Shown here piece by piece: positions 48,068 through 58,700 of a stretch of DNA of 64,000 nucleotides. The stretch's first letter is position 1, and each line of letters starts with the position of its first letter. Made by a program: the position numbers and the translations under genes. The notes beneath the pieces were generated by a model. It saw only the letters and a list, made by a program, of their open reading frames with translations, had not been told where the DNA came from and searched no databases. Source of the DNA: Paraspadella gotoi (taxonomy: Eukaryota > Chaetognatha); NCBI GenBank assembly GCA_051294375.1, contig CM119270.1:11139626-11203625 (forward strand), read 5' to 3'.

Positions 48068-49867
48068 GAGAGATACTCCGTTGAATGGAACTCGTCATCG
48101 CGGAACCAACTCTTGACGGGGCGACTGCCAATGCTTTCCCGGCGTGCTACGCAATCGGGCCCATGGAATTTCCTGGCAGCGGGAATTGTCTAAATGGAAT
48201 TTTCCGATGGGAACTGCGCAAAGTAATTTAGTCGAGAAGGCGACAAAAGAATCGTAAATGGACGCTAAAATAGGCAAACAGAACTCCATAAGGAGGTTTA
48301 ATAAGTACTATTTAACAATATCAAAGTCATATGGAAATACATAGTACTTTGGACTTATTTAACATCGATATTTTTTTTATTCACGACGACGACGACGAAG
48401 ACGAGCGAGCGCTACGGATGACAAACGACACCTCGTCGACTTACAACTCCCCTCCCTCATAGAGAATGCATAAATTCTCTCAGGGTATTTTCAACCTTTT
48501 TTATTTTTAAATTGCTTGTTGTTGTTAAAGCTCTTTATTCTCCACCTCTCGCGTTGTTGGCTATAAGTTGCCTAGCGACTAAAATTGCTTTCATTTCATG
48601 GTGCATGGAGACTCAGTGTGGCGGTTATTTCAAGGACCCCCTTTAGCGGCCCCCCTTTTTCACCCCGCCCCGGTCCCCCCTAACTTCCTCCGTCGGATCT
48701 GTCCAGCGGAGGAAAAAAAAAGTCCCCCTTACCAGCGTTTGTATGGTGTTATAACCTTAATTTCTATTTTTGCCTTAAGGCACAAAAGAAAACGCTTTAA
48801 GTCACATATAAGGCTCGCGACTTTTTTAAATCCTTCAATCTTCGAAACTCGTCGCCCCTTAAAACTCCCCCACCTCAACTTCCTCTTAACTTTAAAGAAG
48901 AAAAATTTTTGTTTCCGCCAAAAAAGGGAAAATATTTTTTCTTTTTTCTTTCTTTCTTTCTGCTTTCTTTTTTTTTTTTCTTTTTTCCTTCTTTTCTTCT
49001 TTCTTTCTCTCTTTCTTTCTTTCTTTCTTTCTTTCTTTTTTTCTTTCTTTCTTTTCTTTCTTTTTATACTATTTTTCTTTTTTAGCTAACTCTCTCTTCC
49101 ATTCTTTCTTTCTATTTATCTTTCTCACATTTATCTATGCTTCCGCATTTACTTCTCTCTTTCCCTCATTTTGTCTTAATGTCTTTTCTATCATTTGTTC
49201 CTTCTTTTTAATTTTTCTTCTCTCCCCTTTCTTTAAACTCAAAAGAGAGAAAATTAAAATTCGGCGGACCAAGTACGCTCTTTCAGCAAAGTGTGTCTTT
49301 GTTCTAAACTTTTTTCTCTTTGAACTCGACTTTCTTTCTTTTAAAAAATGAAATTCATGAAGGGAAGTTGTTGTGGTGTGAAAAATTCTCGTTGTCGGCG
49401 ATATATCTCAGATACGGAAACCGATAGAGAGCGAGACACTCCAGATATGTTTTGTTGCGCGAGCGAATGAGCTGCGAAAAAAAATGGGAGACAGAGAGAC
49501 TTTAGAAAATTTTCTCTTCTTTGTTTCCACTTTTCGGTCGCACTGTGCGGATCTTTGGCGCACAATGTATTTTACTACTCGAGAGACAATCGATTTTACC
49601 GGACTTTAGAGCGTGACCACGACGGAGTATCATTTTGTTGCTATGGTGTCCTTGACAGTAGAGTGAGTGGAAAAGATTGAGCGATGGAAACATGTTTTTT
49701 TGCTTGCCTTTATATAGGTTATAAAATAGTTAAGCCATTTAAAAAAAAATGCATAACAGTATCATTAAATTTAATTTTTTTATAGTTATTTCCTTATAAA
49801 TTATAAAGTTTCAAAATCATATTTTTTTTTCCAATTTTAAGAACAGTTTCGGTATTTCGCCGGAAAA
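44188..49867. repeat. Duplicated segment A, copy 2
   Basis: It matches 29,958-35,246 end to end in the same orientation. Here segment A continues without a gap into segment C at about 49,868, so this copy shows the probable true order A-C-B. It carries an extra block at about 44,420-44,735 and shorter GA/CT tracts. No identifiable gene. Confidence 0.9.
44420..44735. other. ~315-base insertion in copy 2 of segment A
   Basis: In copy 1 the sequence around 30,180-30,200 runs straight through ATAGATATATATAATTGTCG. In copy 2 a block intervenes. It includes a second version of the ACAACCAATT...CTTGCCCCTGA stretch (44,452-44,503), then about 230 bases with no counterpart, before rejoining at ATAATTGTCG. 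The novel part has a short open frame but no recognisable motif. Confidence 0.6.
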
Positions 49868-50588
49868 AAACTGAAAAACTTTTGTAAAATATGTTTCATA
49901 TATTTTTAGGTAAAGCTGCAAAATTTGACTAAAACGTTTCATTCATAGGTTTTACTATAGAATGTGTAAAGTTAAGAATTTTGACATTTTTTCCCATTTT
50001 TGACGCTGAAGATAGTCAAATTTTTATAAATGTATTATTTTTAATAAAGATTCAGAATCTTTTAATAAAAAATTTTAAAAATATTAAAAATATTTTCTTT
50101 AATAATAATGATATGTTCCCTAAACAATAGCAAAATAATTTGTTTACTCCTTACTCATTATTATCTCAGTTTAAATATCCTTGTTTTGTTCATTAAATAA
50201 AATTTATGTTCCCCAGTGCTCCCCTCTGTTACCTGGCGAATACTTAGTCGGGTGAAAGTTGGTCTTTCGAGATCCTGTTTCAGATTCAGAAATACCAAAA
50301 ATTTGACAAATGATCATGTAGTATATAAATTTCATGATAATAGTAAAAAAAGAAGAAGCCAATGAGCTCCCAAATGCATCAATTTTTCAGGTAATTCGCT
50401 TATTCTTACTTAACTTTTCCAATAATTTCGTCGGTCATTGGACATGTTGGGCTTGCCCTATTACTTGCCCTATTACTTGCCCTATTACTTGCAGATATAT
50501 TTTCAATTTTTCCTGTTGTATTTCTTACATAGTTTTTTCTTTGTTTTTTCTTTTTTATTCGTTTATTTTTTGTTCTTTTCTGTTCTTT

Positions 50589-50625
<37 letters not shown>

Positions 50626-51983
50626 TTTCTTTCTTCTTTCTTTCTTTCTTGCTTCTTTCTCTTCTTCTTCTCTCTCTCTCTCTCTACTTATAGTTATTCC
50701 GTATATTCCGTTCTATCTTCCTCTTTCTCTTTCACTTCACTTTCAGTTTTTACTCCTCTCTTCTTTTTTTCTCATCCTTCCATCTTCCATCTTTACTGGC
50801 CAAATATACAGAGTGAATCCTTGCGCGGTCATGGGTTTAACACCTCACACACAAAAGTGAGAAAGAGACATGTGGAAACGCCGCAGAGGAGAGAGAGAGA
50901 GAGAGAGGAGGAGAGAGAGAGAGAGATCGAGAGGAGGAGAGAGAGACGAGGGAGAGTCGGGTGAAAACGTGGTGAATAGATAGAAAAAGTGAGACACTTT
51001 GCGATTGCGCTGTGGGCCTTTTTATCACCGCTCCTCCTCTTCCCCTTCATCTCCTCCTGCTTCCTCCTCCTCCTCCTCTTTCGCTTCTCTTCTTTCAAAA
51101 GAAAAGCCCTTCACCTCTGAGGCCTTCTTTGCCATGATAATCGTCAATTTTCTCAAAATGCTCATCCTCCCCTTTTTTTTCCTTTTTTTCTCTTCATCAT
51201 TTCTTCCCTGCTTCTCCTCCATCTCGTCTTCGCTTCCCGCTGGCTCACTTTGCCTAGCTTCGCTCTTTTCCTGCCGTCGTCTTCCTTCTTTTATTGATTA
51301 ACGACAGTGAGGTCCTCTTCCATCTGCGGGAATTTTTTTCGCAGCCCGTCATCCGCTGAAAAACCGAGTCAAAGTCTATTGTTTTTTTAAAAGGAAAAGA
51401 GTGAATCAATTTTTTTCTTTTGAATGACACTACGAATGTATTTATTTTGCTGTTTTGGTGGGTTTTTCAATCACAGGCTTGTAATCTCAAAAATGTGGAC
51501 ACACTGAGCGAACATTTAGTTCAATAGCATATTCGTACGTAGAAAGTGTATAAGTATTGGAAGCTGTTCTGACCCATCAAAAAATAAATAAGAGGCGCCA
51601 AATTACGGATTAATCAAAAAACCGAAACTCGTAAAAGTGGTCGGTAAGTTAATTATAAAAAACCAAAAGATAAAAGGAATACGATTAAAGTACCCCAAAT
51701 TTAAAATAGTTATGAATACTGGGGCAAACAAAAACAAACAAGAATTATAACGAATGTTGCTTAAAATACAAAAAGAAAAAGAGAAATAGTCTCATCCTAA
51801 AATGATACAACGAGGGGGAAAGGCATCCATCGTTCGTCGTCGTCGTCATCGTCGTCTGTTGTCGAAGTCGTAGTTGTCGTCCAACTAAAAAAAAAACCCC
51901 TTTCGCGTTTCCATGGTGTTCCATTACGAATGAGGAAGGAAAGAGGAAAAGAGAGCGAGTTGGGAGGCCGAACGAGTCAGTTG

Positions 51984-52031
<48 letters not shown>

Positions 52032-52087
52032 TCTTCTCTCTCTCTCTCTCTCTCTCTTCTCTCCTTCTTCTCTCTCGCCTTCGAGAC

Positions 52088-52112
52088 NNNNNNNNNNNNN
52101 NNNNNNNNNNNN
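52088..52112. other. Assembly gap (25 N)
   Basis: Follows the CT tract at 51,988-52,078 in segment B. Confidence 0.99.
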
Positions 52113-52672
52113 TCCACATGATTTTCGAGTAGATATTCCTCGCTACTCTGCCACGGTCTTCGTCGTCGTCGTCGTTGTCTTTTCTTTCGTCTCTCTCTCT
52201 GTCTCTCTCCATTCGATTCTTGATTTCGGTCCATTTCTTCTCCTCCTCTCATTTTTTCTTCCGAGAGAGCGAGACGAAAAGAGTAAGCGAGAGTCATAAC
52301 GATACCGACTCCCGAGAAACTTCGCAACTTGAAAAAAGAAGTGAAGAAAAAAAAACGAAGAAAATATTGATTTTGATGTAGTTTCTATATCCACCGACGC
52401 GATCCATCAACTACCGACTCGTTGCGCCATCTATCAACTTCCATTTGACTCTACTAATGTTTTCAGCGTTAAATCTCACAAAGTATTTATTTAATAAAAA
52501 CGTGGACCCCGGAAGAAACATTGCGATATAGAAAACGACAAACCGTTTAACGTGCGAAAAAAAAATTGTCTCAGAAAATACTGTCAAATTTGAGCGTAAA
52601 GAAAACTGTACTTCCCAACGAAAAAAAGGACAACTAACAAAAAGGAAAAAGGGTAATTCTTTTCCTCCTTTT

Positions 52673-52850
52673 TCGCAAATAGACAGATCTTTTCGCGGCC
52701 ATCATAATCTTTCTTCTCCTCCGATCGCAAATAGACGCTTCTCTAAGCGACCTTCATATCTTTCTCTATCTCACTCGCTCATTTTTACGGCCGTTGTCTC
52801 TATCTCTGTCTCACTGACCGCGTTCGCAAATCGACGCCCATAAAAGGGAG
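52673..52850 (+). promoter_or_regulatory. Degenerate ~50-bp tandem modules with a TATA-like box upstream of RNF220
   Basis: The phrase TCGCAAAT(A/C)GAC occurs at 52,673, 52,725 and 52,824, a spacing of about 50 and 2 x 50 bases, with a decayed unit between. Each unit continues with a CT-rich part. The last unit runs into CGACGCCCATAAAAGGGAGG (ATAAAAG at 52,840). The block lies about 900 bases before the first visible RNF220 exon, so a promoter or 5' exon nearby is plausible. No start site can be shown from sequence. A related but altered version occurs in the inverted copy near 38,720-38,910. Confidence 0.3.
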
Positions 52851-53612
52851 GCGCTCTCTCTTTCTCTCGGATCTGTTCTATAGAGTAGCATGTAAGTAGT
52901 TAATTTTATTCAATTGATGCATATTTATTAAGGAAATACGAATATTAGAATACTTTTTATAAAGTTGCAGAATAATTCAGCGGGGAAAAATTGTCTTCTA
53001 TGAGAAAAGTAGAACAGATTGTAATCTAACCTTGTCTGGTATAGATGCTCCCTCTTTTTCCAAAAGACAACACTGACCTCCCCCTCCCAATATGAGTAAT
53101 TAGATATAATGATAAGTAAAAAAAAATATATATATATATAATTAAATAATATAGATTAAATAGTAAAACTTTCATGAAATATAAAAATAGAAAATAATGA
53201 AACAAGTAATTTTGCAAATTATCATGAAAGAAACTTAATTCTAATCATTTAAAAATCTAAGAAGAAAGACCGACATCGCTGAATTTTTTAATTTTTTTTT
53301 TTTTGCCCTTTTTTTTCATTAGTCAAATAGACGACTAATTAAGACGCGATTAAAGAGTTAGTTTTCTTGGTTTCAATCTCTGACTAAAGAATAACAAACC
53401 AACACCGCCACAACCACGAGAACCACTTCTGCGCTAACGATCGCACCATGTACACCTTCCTTCTTCTTCTTCTTTCTATCAGCATGCCGCTTTTCATACT
53501 GCGCGACGCAAACGCTCCGACTCCATTGCGACGCGCTCTCTCTCTTTTCTTTCTTCCTTTTCAGCCCCCATCTCTCTCCGTCTCTCTTTTCGTCTTTCTT
53601 CTCTTTTTCCTT

Positions 53613-53637
53613 NNNNNNNNNNNNNNNNNNNNNNNNN
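53613..53637. other. Assembly gap (25 N) upstream of RNF220 exon
   Basis: Lies 106 bases before the first visible RNF220 exon in CT-rich sequence. Confidence 0.99.
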
Positions 53638-53743
53638 TCTTTCTTGCCCCATATTTTTGCTGCAACAGCTTTTAACTTTCATGGCCTAATAAGCCCCCCT
53701 TCTTTAACTCTCCTCTTTTCACTGCCCCATTTTTCACCCCCAG

Positions 53744-54252
53744 GTTGAACCTCTGGTCTTCGCCCTACGTGAACCCTGTCCGCGGGCCCGGATCCTCTTC
53801 CTCTTCCTCGTCTTCCTCATCCCTGGAAACCCCCCTCTCTCACTACCCGCCCTCTGGCCCCTTGATGGTATTGGCGTCCTCGGCCGCCGACGCCGTCGCC
53901 TCTCGCTGCTCCGGCGCCGGATCGCTGCCGTCGCCGGTCGACGTCGCCGTGAAGGAACCGCCGCCGCCGCCGGGACCTCCACCGCCGCCTCATACTCCCG
54001 TTGGTGCAGCAGCGGCGGCCGCTGCCTCCACCTCGCCCTCGGCTCGCCACGCTCCCTTCTCCTCCGCCTCCTACATGGCGGCCTTTAACCCGGCGCTTTA
54101 CGCCGCCGCCGCCGCCCGCGTCGGTGCCGATCCGGCGGCGGTGGCGGCGGCGGCGGCGCCGCCTTTCTTCTCACAGGCGTCGCTGTTTCGAATCTCGGCG
54201 GCGAATCCGTTTCTGCGACCGGGATTGGGGTTTTTGAATCTCGGTGCCGGAG
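53744..54252 (+). CDS. RNF220: RNF220 ortholog, N-terminal coding exon (first one visible)
   Basis: RNF220 is a RING E3 ubiquitin ligase; in vertebrates it is reported to act on Sin3B and on Wnt and Hedgehog pathway factors. This exon opens after a pyrimidine-rich acceptor (ttttcacccccag). The reading frame begins at the TTG at 53745 with no ATG, so the start codon should lie in an upstream exon. About 40 residues in is GPLMVLASSAADA, matching the family's N-terminal LMVLAS block; a run of ten Ser precedes it. Long Pro-, Ala- and Gly-rich stretches follow, then SYMAAFNPALYAAAAA and NPFLRPGLGFLNLG. The donor at 54253 is GTGAGT and leaves phase 1. The exon is very GC-rich against AT-rich surroundings. 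Identity rests on recalled family blocks here and in the next two exons, not on a search. Confidence 0.82.
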
Positions 54253-54462
54253 GTGAGTCGACTCGGCCATGAATGGTGTAGGATAATTGACGTCGCTTTG
54301 TCTATTTCACTGTCTCTCTCTGTTATCGAAGTCGTTATCGAAGCCCAGTTGTTATTGAAGCCCCTTTTTAGGTGAATTTTTAGTCTGTTTCACCCCCTCG
54401 ACTCATTGACATAGTCATACATGACGCAATCACGTAAGCGTCTGAGCGTATAAAGATAGGTT

Positions 54463-54472
54463 NNNNNNNNNN
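54463..54472. other. Assembly gap (10 N) in RNF220 intron
   Basis: The phrase TCACGTAAGCGTCTG stands on both sides, which suggests an unmerged overlap rather than missing DNA. Confidence 0.97.
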
Positions 54473-54705
54473 TCACGTAAGCGTCTGTTCATTTTTTTAT
54501 ATGTATTGATAACCTTTTCATTATCATCAACTCTTACTCTTCCTTTCTTTCGTTTGACTGATTATATTGATTTGGTTGATATATTTTATTTAATTGAATT
54601 TACTGACTGATTAATCATTTATTAATAGGACAATTTTTTTGTTGAATTATCAATCAATTGATTTCACTAATGAACTTACCTTTCCCGTATCCTTCCAACC
54701 TGCAG

Positions 54706-55014
54706 GCGCTTTCCGCCCGGTATCTAACCCCGAAGCCGCAGCCGCAGCCGCCGCCGCAGACGCCGCTTATCACTCGGCGTTCACTCCCGCCAAACGCGGT
54801 AAACTCTCGCCGGACGCCCACTCTCCCGGCGCCGGCGGGTGCTACGGCGCCAACGGACCCGCGTCGGCCAATCACTCCCCGATGTCACCTCATCCGTTGG
54901 CGCTGGTCAAGGACGAGCGTCCGGCGTCGCGGGGCAGCGGACGAGAGGTTGGAGACGGGCGCGGCGATGGGCGCGGGGACAGCCGCTGCGGATCCAGCGA
55001 ACCCGACGGAATAA
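54706..55014 (+). CDS. RNF220: RNF220 ortholog, second visible coding exon
   Basis: The acceptor is ccttccaacctgcag. Joining the single G left by the preceding exon restores a Gly codon and gives GAFRPVSNPE, matching the GAFRP block of vertebrate RNF220. After an alanine tract comes AAYHSAFTPAKRGKLSPDAHSP, which parallels the vertebrate SAFTPAKR motif followed by an acidic/Ser-Pro stretch. The rest is low-complexity Gly/Ser/Arg-rich sequence ending EPDGI. The donor at 55015 reads GTGAGT and leaves phase 1. The match in both content and splice phase makes this the strongest piece of the identification. The exon lies 453 bases downstream of the preceding one; a 10-N gap sits in that intron. Confidence 0.88.
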   Translation, partial: ALSARYLTPKPQPQPPPQTPLITRRSLPPNAVNSRRTPTLPAPAGATAPTDPRRPITPRCHLIRWRWSRTSVRRRGAADERLETGAAMGAGTAAADPANPTE

Positions 55015-55138
55015 GTGAGTTTATTTTGGGTTGATCATTTGCGGGTAGTGTGGGGAGCGAGGTTGGTACAGGTCCAAGAAAACTGCGAGACTAAATTTCG
55101 ATATAGTTCTGATTTTTGTTTCCCACTGAATAGCTAGG

Positions 55139-55141
<3 letters not shown>

Positions 55142-55224
<83 letters not shown>

Positions 55225-55229
55225 CTCTC
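55142..55229. repeat. (CT)n microsatellite in RNF220 intron
   Basis: About 88 bases of CT located 128 bases after the donor of the second visible RNF220 exon. It matches the inverted tract at 36,088-36,178. Confidence 0.93.
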
Positions 55230-56677
55230 CGCTTTCCATTCTTGCCGGCGCGTGGTGCGTCCAGACTCGCTTTAGATTCCCTTGGTGCTCTGCTGTCGTC
55301 GTTCCCCCTCTTTCTCATCCTCTTCCAATCGGACGTGTTTTGCCGACCACTTGACTCTGTTGACGCTTTGGCTAAGAATGTTTACGTTTAAATACGAGAC
55401 AAATATTTCCCCTCTTCGCCGACGTGCGAGGGGAGAAGGGGGGAAATTGGGGGTGAAAAGGAAAACAAGGGGTTGAGAAAGAAAGGATGGTGACTGTGAT
55501 ACTGAGTTCGTAAGAACAGATCAATTCACTTCTTTTTCCCTAAAGAGAGAATCCAATTCATCAAAGCAATTTACACTTTTTCAACAATAAAACTCGAATA
55601 TTCCTTATAATCTTAGTCGTTAAAATTAACGTTTTTGCATAAATTCCGCTCAAATTATCTTAATTTTTTTTGTTATTCGTTCCAATCTTTTCTAGTTATG
55701 TTAGCTACCTACTCAATAATTTTGTTTTTCACTTTATTTTAAGTGATTTTAATCTCTCATAATTGAACATTTTTATTTATTTATATTTTCTTTATCTTTC
55801 CTCGTTCTCTCTTTTCTTGTCCAATCACGTCATCGTATTTCGTTTAAATTCCAACCAATCGATTGCGATAATTGAGACAACGACCCTCACGACGACGACG
55901 ACGACGACGACCAAGTTCCGTGACTAACAAAATAAGTTTTTAATGGATATTTTTTCCTCCCATCGGCTTTTCCCCTTTCAGCTTTCTTTCTCTTCTCCTT
56001 TTTTATATTTTGAAAGTCTTTTGTTGATTTTGTCGTCCGCCACGTGCCTCGGCGATCACGTGACCCGGTTACCGTCGCGAAACTCGACCGACCGAAAACC
56101 CAGGCTTTTCTTTCTTTTTCTTTTTGTTTTTTGTGTCAAGGGGGTCATTTACATCCGGGAGGGCGTAGAGACTTAATTTCATCCGGTAGGGGTTCGTTGA
56201 CTTTTCGACTCCTGCGCCCCCCTCTGCCCCCTGGAAATAACCCTCCACCGTCTCTCCACTCCCTCCTAAAAAAATCGGGCCCTAGGGGGCTGAGAAATAA
56301 TCCCGCGGGTGTCCGGAGGTATTTTTAGCCGCATTCTTGGTCCGGGTTGACGGGGATACGAAAACTGGATGACGTTGGCTTTGTTGTTTTCCCCGATTTT
56401 AGTTCCGTAGGTGACCCATTTCTTTTGTTTTGTTGGCGAAATATCAAAATTTATATAACATTTTTGAAAATTAACTCCGGGATGAAATTACAAACGAAGG
56501 TTTTTTAATATTTTAATCTCTAATGTCAGATTATATGATTTTTGGAGATTTAAAAAATACAGTGTGTTACGAACAATTATTTTAGAATTTAGTATTATTT
56601 AATGATTATCATTTTAGAATGATTGGCTAATTAGCAAAAGTAATCTCATCATCCATACTCATTCTTTTCAACCCCAG
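55230..56677. other. RNF220 intron, remainder
   Basis: Intronic sequence with a (GAC)n cluster (55,888-55,912), the E-box pair and AT-rich DNA at 56,440-56,660. Segment B ends at about 56,035; the rest is single copy in the window. No open frame with a motif. Confidence 0.6.
56041..56064. promoter_or_regulatory. Paired CACGTG E-boxes in RNF220 intron
   Basis: CACGTG occurs at 56,041 and again inside ATCACGTGAC at 56,055-56,064. These are consensus sites for bHLH-zip factors of the MYC/USF/MITF type. The sites are in the intron between the second and third visible exons, just beyond the end of the duplicated block. Function is inferred only from the motif. Confidence 0.25.
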
Positions 56678-56804
56678 GACCGCGGCGGTTGAGTTTTCAA
56701 GAAGGAGAGACGACGATGTGCCCGGTCTGCGAGGTCGCGCTCGGAAAGGGAGAATTCAAGCAGCACCTTCAGCTGGAGTACGAACGGTTAATTCAGCTGT
56801 CGAG
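56678..56804 (+). CDS. RNF220: RNF220 ortholog, third visible coding exon (CPxC motif)
   Basis: The acceptor is cttttcaaccccag. The leftover A of the preceding exon plus GA makes an Arg codon, and the frame then reads PRRLSFQEGETTMCPVCEV, continuing into a helix-like KQHLQLEYERLIQLSR. Vertebrate RNF220 has the same arrangement: CPIC, a short spacer, then a His-containing amphipathic segment ending in a QL-rich stretch. The Cys-x2-Cys plus His could bind zinc, but a fourth ligand is not obvious. The donor is GTGAGG at 56805 and leaves phase 2. This exon has no second copy in the window, because the inverted duplicate stops at the equivalent of about 56,035. Confidence 0.85.
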
Positions 56805-57029
56805 GTGAGGAAGAATAAAACCTGCGGGTCAATGGAAATGAAAGGATAAATAAAGACAACTCCGTTTTCATTGAAGAATTCTTAACAATATGGTTAAAAC
56901 ATGAGAGACGGTCCTTGACGTACCTATGAATTTTAAAAATATTATTCAAAAAGGAAAAGGGCAAAATAAAACAATAAGACTAGTGTATATCAAACTCGAT
57001 TTTAAAACTTTTTTAAAATTTTGTTTCAG

Positions 57030-57075
57030 AATGCCTTTGGACGACAACGTCCGCTCGCCGAGTCCCGAAAATAAG
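57030..57075 (+). CDS. RNF220: RNF220 ortholog, fourth visible coding exon (46 nt)
   Basis: A short exon follows a 225-base intron. The acceptor is ttttgtttcag and the donor is GTAAGT at 57076. Joined in phase 2 to the preceding exon it reads R-MPLDDNVRSPSPENK and ends in phase 0. The sequence is a polar Ser-Pro linker of the kind found after the CPxC region in the family; it has no diagnostic motif of its own. The call rests on clean splice sites, phase continuity and position. No later RNF220 exon (central NRQTRLN-type region or C-terminal RING) was found before the window end, so the gene continues past 64,000. Confidence 0.68.
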
Positions 57076-57984
57076 GTAAGTTTAATAAATTAAGACCATT
57101 AAAATGTTACAACGTCGATATTAAATGTCATCTTTTAAATCTTACGTTTTTGTAAAAAACCAAACAAATAAGCTCGCATGTTTCCTCTCTTGTTTGCTTT
57201 TTTGTTGGTATTCTTATAGAAGTTAGAGCTTGTTGAACACGATTTGTCACCTGTCCATCACCTGCTCTTCCCTTTTTCGTCACCTCTTCGCCACCTCCTC
57301 GTCACCTGCCGCACCGCCCCTTATCGCCGTTGCGCAGTCGCGCTTAGACTTCTCGCGAGGAGCTGGCCGCCTCCTTTATCAGATCCTCCTTCACGTTTGA
57401 TCTCTTCTTTATTTTCCTCTTTTACGACCGGCTCACTCCTCCTCCCTTCTCTCTCTCTCACTCTCTCAACGTTCGTCCTCCATCTCTCTCTCTCTTCTCT
57501 TCTCCTCCCTCCAGCGACTCCATTGGAGAAACATTAACATAATAAAAAAAGTGAAATACGAAGAACCGCGAAAAAAAAGCACGCTTGGCGTTGAACCATT
57601 TCGTTCCATAGCTCCGTCAGTTTTTCAACTAAGCCATCCATCATACCGATGGTCATCTCTCTCTCTCGGCTCTGCTCATTCGATTCTCTTCGCCCTCTAC
57701 TCTTCCTCTCTCTCTCTCCGTCTCTCTCTCTCTCTCTTCTCTCTCGTCGCGCGACGCACCTGGTAAAACTCGCCCACTGAATCGCATCCCACGTGCGTGG
57801 TCAAGTGGGCGTACCGCAGGCTCTCTCCACCCCCTTTTGCACGACTTCGCCCATCGACAGAGATCCGAGTGAGTCGAGTGAGGGCGCCGAGGAGAGAGAG
57901 AGAGGAGGAGGAGAGAGTGAGAAGAGAGAGACGTTCAGCCGCGGGTTTCTCTGACCGAGGGATCGCCGCTCGTTTCTCTCTGAA
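57076..57984. other. Intron-like stretch after the fourth RNF220 exon
   Basis: It holds AT-rich sequence to about 57,240, then a CpG- and CT-rich patch (57,240-57,780) with CTCTCT runs, and a GA tract near 57,890-57,930. Short open frames here are Arg/Glu or Ser/Leu low complexity and show no family motif. I see no further RNF220 exon. Confidence 0.5.
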
Positions 57985-58051
57985 CATCGCGCGCCGAATC
58001 GTTCCCCGCATCGGTGCGAACGATCGAAATCGCGGCGATCGAAGACGTCAG

Positions 58052-58087
58052 GTCACGTGACGGAAGGATGCCCCGCGGTCACGTGAT
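58052..58087. promoter_or_regulatory. Two GTCACGTGAY E-boxes in GC-rich intronic island
   Basis: The palindrome GTCACGTGAC is at 58,052-58,061 and GTCACGTGAT at 58,078-58,087, inside a CpG-rich patch with repeated CGATCG/GCGATCG words. GTCACGTGAC fits the extended E-box bound by MITF/TFE-type factors. Both sites and their spacing are retained in the second copy at 62,441-62,474. A regulatory role is inference. Confidence 0.3.
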
Positions 58088-58700
58088 TCCTTTCCGATCA
58101 TTTTTTTTCAGACGCGCCGCGATCGCGAAAATCCGCATCTTGGAGTGACATTGTTGCGGGTAATCCGTGTTGAGTGAAGCCGGGTGGCGATCGCCTTAAG
58201 TCTCGATTATTTAGCCAAGCACGAAAAGAAGAGAAACGAGAAAAAAATAAACCCACTAAATACCCGCAGTTCTGTACGATAACACCATCTCGAATATCGT
58301 AAGGCTGCTGCTGAGACTCCATCCAACTCTATTGGTGTGTCAGTCGCCTTACTTTTAAATTTTTTTTTTTTAATCTGAAATAAAAGAAGACAATTTGAGC
58401 AGTTAAGACGACTAAAAACGATAAAAAAATTAGAACATAACTGACCATTTCAAGGACAAAAAGTGAGTGATTGAAGCAAGACTAATTGCATTGAATGGCA
58501 CTAAAAATAAAATACAATTCAAACAATTAAGGATCATTGCGACTTGCAAAATTGAAAAGTATTAAGTATAACCAGAATAAAATCTGAGATAATCTTCAAG
58601 AGCTCAAATCGAAAAAGTGCTTCACAGGGTCAGCCAATAATCGTTAATCGAAATTCCATTGTTTTTTCATTTTAATAACCGCGAACCTTCGCGCTTCATG

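Larger units (their letters stand above)
49868..56035. repeat. RNF220: Segment C+B, + strand copy containing intact RNF220 exons
   Basis: It is the reverse complement of 35,272-42,117. This copy carries intact splice sites and open frames for RNF220, so it is the better reference of the two. Within it are a TTTC tract (50,577-50,660), GA tract (50,885-50,945), CT tract (51,988-52,078), (GTC)n (51,836-51,865 and 52,160-52,180) and three N gaps. Confidence 0.9.

Noticed and set aside
53448-53612. MYTFLLLLLSISMPLF frame that resembles a signal peptide before RNF220
   Set aside because: It is generated by TTCTTCTT pyrimidine repeats, runs into CT repeat and an N gap, and RNF220 is not a secreted protein.
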